This document shows positions 54,654 to 64,000 of a stretch of DNA of 64,000 bases, piece after piece. Made by a program: the position numbers and the translations under genes. Source of the DNA: Strongylocentrotus droebachiensis (taxonomy: Eukaryota > Echinodermata > Echinoidea > Camarodonta > Strongylocentrotidae); NCBI GenBank assembly GCA_035222895.1, contig JAVYIG010007854.1, positions 32,342-96,341 on the forward strand, given 5' to 3'. Under the pieces are notes generated by a model. The model had not been told where the DNA came from. It saw only the letters and a list, made by a program, of their open reading frames with translations, and searched no databases. The first letter of the stretch is position 1. The number at the start of each line of letters is the position of its first letter.

Positions 54654-55671
54654 TATTTTGTTAAGTGAAATGAATGTATGACAAGTATTTCGGTTACCAG
54701 GCATCATTTGACACATGGCATGCATTAATTTCAAATACATGACGGAAACAAATATTTAAAACAAAAAGAAAACAAATACATGCATGACGAAAATGTCCTT
54801 TGCCCGGGCTCCATGAGCAGGGTTAATCATTGATAGAAATTGATCTATTACGGTATTCAGTATCAACTTAGCAAATTCGTTTCTCATCATTACAAGCAAT
54901 TCACTTACATGTATTTACATTGTGTGTGCATTTAGCTACTGCTATTTGGTAGATAGAATTGTATTAGTAAAATCCCCCGATAAAATCTATATAAACTCTT
55001 TGGCACCTCATTGAACAACGACGTGCTAAAGAGCTCGCTTTGCTCGTTGATGAATATACATGTACGTCGATCGGCGGAGAGATTATATACATATGACTAT
55101 ATTAAAGTAACAAACTAAAAAGTACTCCCAAAATCGTTCACAATGATTATTTAAACAAGATGGGATGGGGCAGAGATCCTTTCCAGAGTATTTGATGGGC
55201 TTGCTGTTCCATGCACACTCTTCATAAGACTGCCCCTACTTCACCATTTCCATTAGTGCTATTTTTTCTGACTCTCAGTGATACATTTCAATTCAATTCA
55301 ATTTTTCAATTCAATTGATTTCCAATTTAAAAACAATTTTCAAATCAATAACAAATACATATGAATTATAGTGGCGGGATCATGTTAAGCATCCCCCCCC
55401 CCCCATTCCGGGGTCGAAGGGACCGCATGCGTGTTCCCAAAATGCCCGGTAAAGGGGTACTTTTCACGCACCAAAGTCCGGCTCGTAGTACACAAAAATC
55501 CGGTCCGTATTAACTTTACACACCGGACTTAGGGGGATGTTTTCATAAGGAGGGAACATGCATATGCGTACCCTAAATAACACTGAGTGGGGGGGGGGGC
55601 GGGATTTGCGGTCTGAAAACAGAACTCAACTATGGCCTTATAAATTTACGCGTAAACCACTGACGTCTAGA

Positions 55672-55857
55672 CAGTGGCGGATCTAGGGGGGCCCGGGTCC
55701 CCCCCCCCCCCCCCCTTGAGAAAAAAAATCATGTAAAATCACGTGATTTTTACCTTTTTTGGGGGGTTGGCCCCCCCTCCCCCCTGGCGCTCAAGGGGGG
55801 GGGGGGTGCAAATGAAAAAAAAATCGAGGACCAAAAAAAAAAAAAAAAGTACTCACT

Positions 55858-55894
<37 letters not shown>

Positions 55895-55992
55895 ACTGAG
55901 CGACTTTTCGGCCGGCGCGATTTTCAAATTTTTGGGAGCAAAAAAAAAAAAAGTTGGGCCCCCTCCCTTAAGAAATCCTGGATCCGCGCCTG
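55672..55992. mobile_element. hAT-like MITE with 8-bp target duplication CGTCTAGA
   Basis: Left end CAGTGGCGGATCTAGG and right end CCTGGATCCGCGCCTG are imperfect inverted repeats. CGTCTAGA lies directly on both sides (55664-55671 and 55993-56000). The interior is dominated by C-, G- and A-runs. Confidence 0.8.
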
Positions 55993-56097
55993 CGTCTAGA
56001 GGTCAATGGTTTGTTTACCCGTAAATCGTTGACCTGGTCAATCTTACTGACAATAAAACGTTTTAAGATTTCCTAATGATTTTGTTCGCAGCACTGA

Positions 56098-64000
<7,903 letters not shown>

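Overview
The window looks like nuclear DNA of a marine invertebrate, most likely an echinoderm (sea-urchin-like). Genes have short exons with GT-AG introns. The DNA is AT-rich and full of MITEs, tRNA-derived SINEs, LINE remnants and microsatellites, and the palindrome TACATGTA recurs often. The protein families are animal-type. The species is inferred, not proven.

Four genes are supported by exon structure and family resemblance. (1) Minus strand, 23730 to 5426: an AJM1/AJM-1-like apical-junction protein. One intronless 10.4-kb coding exon (13285-23730) is followed by two small exons carrying a MYND-like zinc finger and a conserved C-terminal region; the predicted length is 3811 aa. (2) Minus strand, 29371 to 27431: a three-exon 14-kDa phosphohistidine phosphatase (PHPT1), 119 aa. 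(3) Plus strand, 30044-51774: SCFD2, a Sec1/Munc18-family protein, 14 exons, all junctions in phase, 676 aa. (4) Plus strand, 56167 to beyond the window end: the first three exons of a secreted GH13 alpha-glucosidase (maltase-like). PHPT1 and SCFD2 are head to head, 672 bp apart. The genes do not form an obvious pathway; their proximity looks like ordinary eukaryotic gene order.

The most unusual region is SCFD2. Its last-but-two intron holds about 2.9 kb of an 18-bp minisatellite (TTCAATCTTTAGGGTTAA-like, about 150 units). This array carries four extra copies of the exon-12 splice acceptor with the first bases of exon 12, three of them in the same splice phase as the real one. Downstream of its stop codon, the segment that encodes the SCFD2 C-terminus is repeated several times in decayed form and is split by MITEs. 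Intron 2 holds a three-level nest of DNA transposons: a 3.7-kb element with an 8-bp target duplication contains a 1.4-kb repeat, which is split by a 1.6-kb element with perfect terminal inverted repeats, which in turn contains a SINE body.

The remaining sequence is introns and intergenic DNA. Repeats there include a three-copy TTAAAG-ended MITE family, foldback MITEs, hAT-like MITEs (one sitting at the centre of an older palindrome), two LINE tails in the maltase intron, and long CT or GA tracts.
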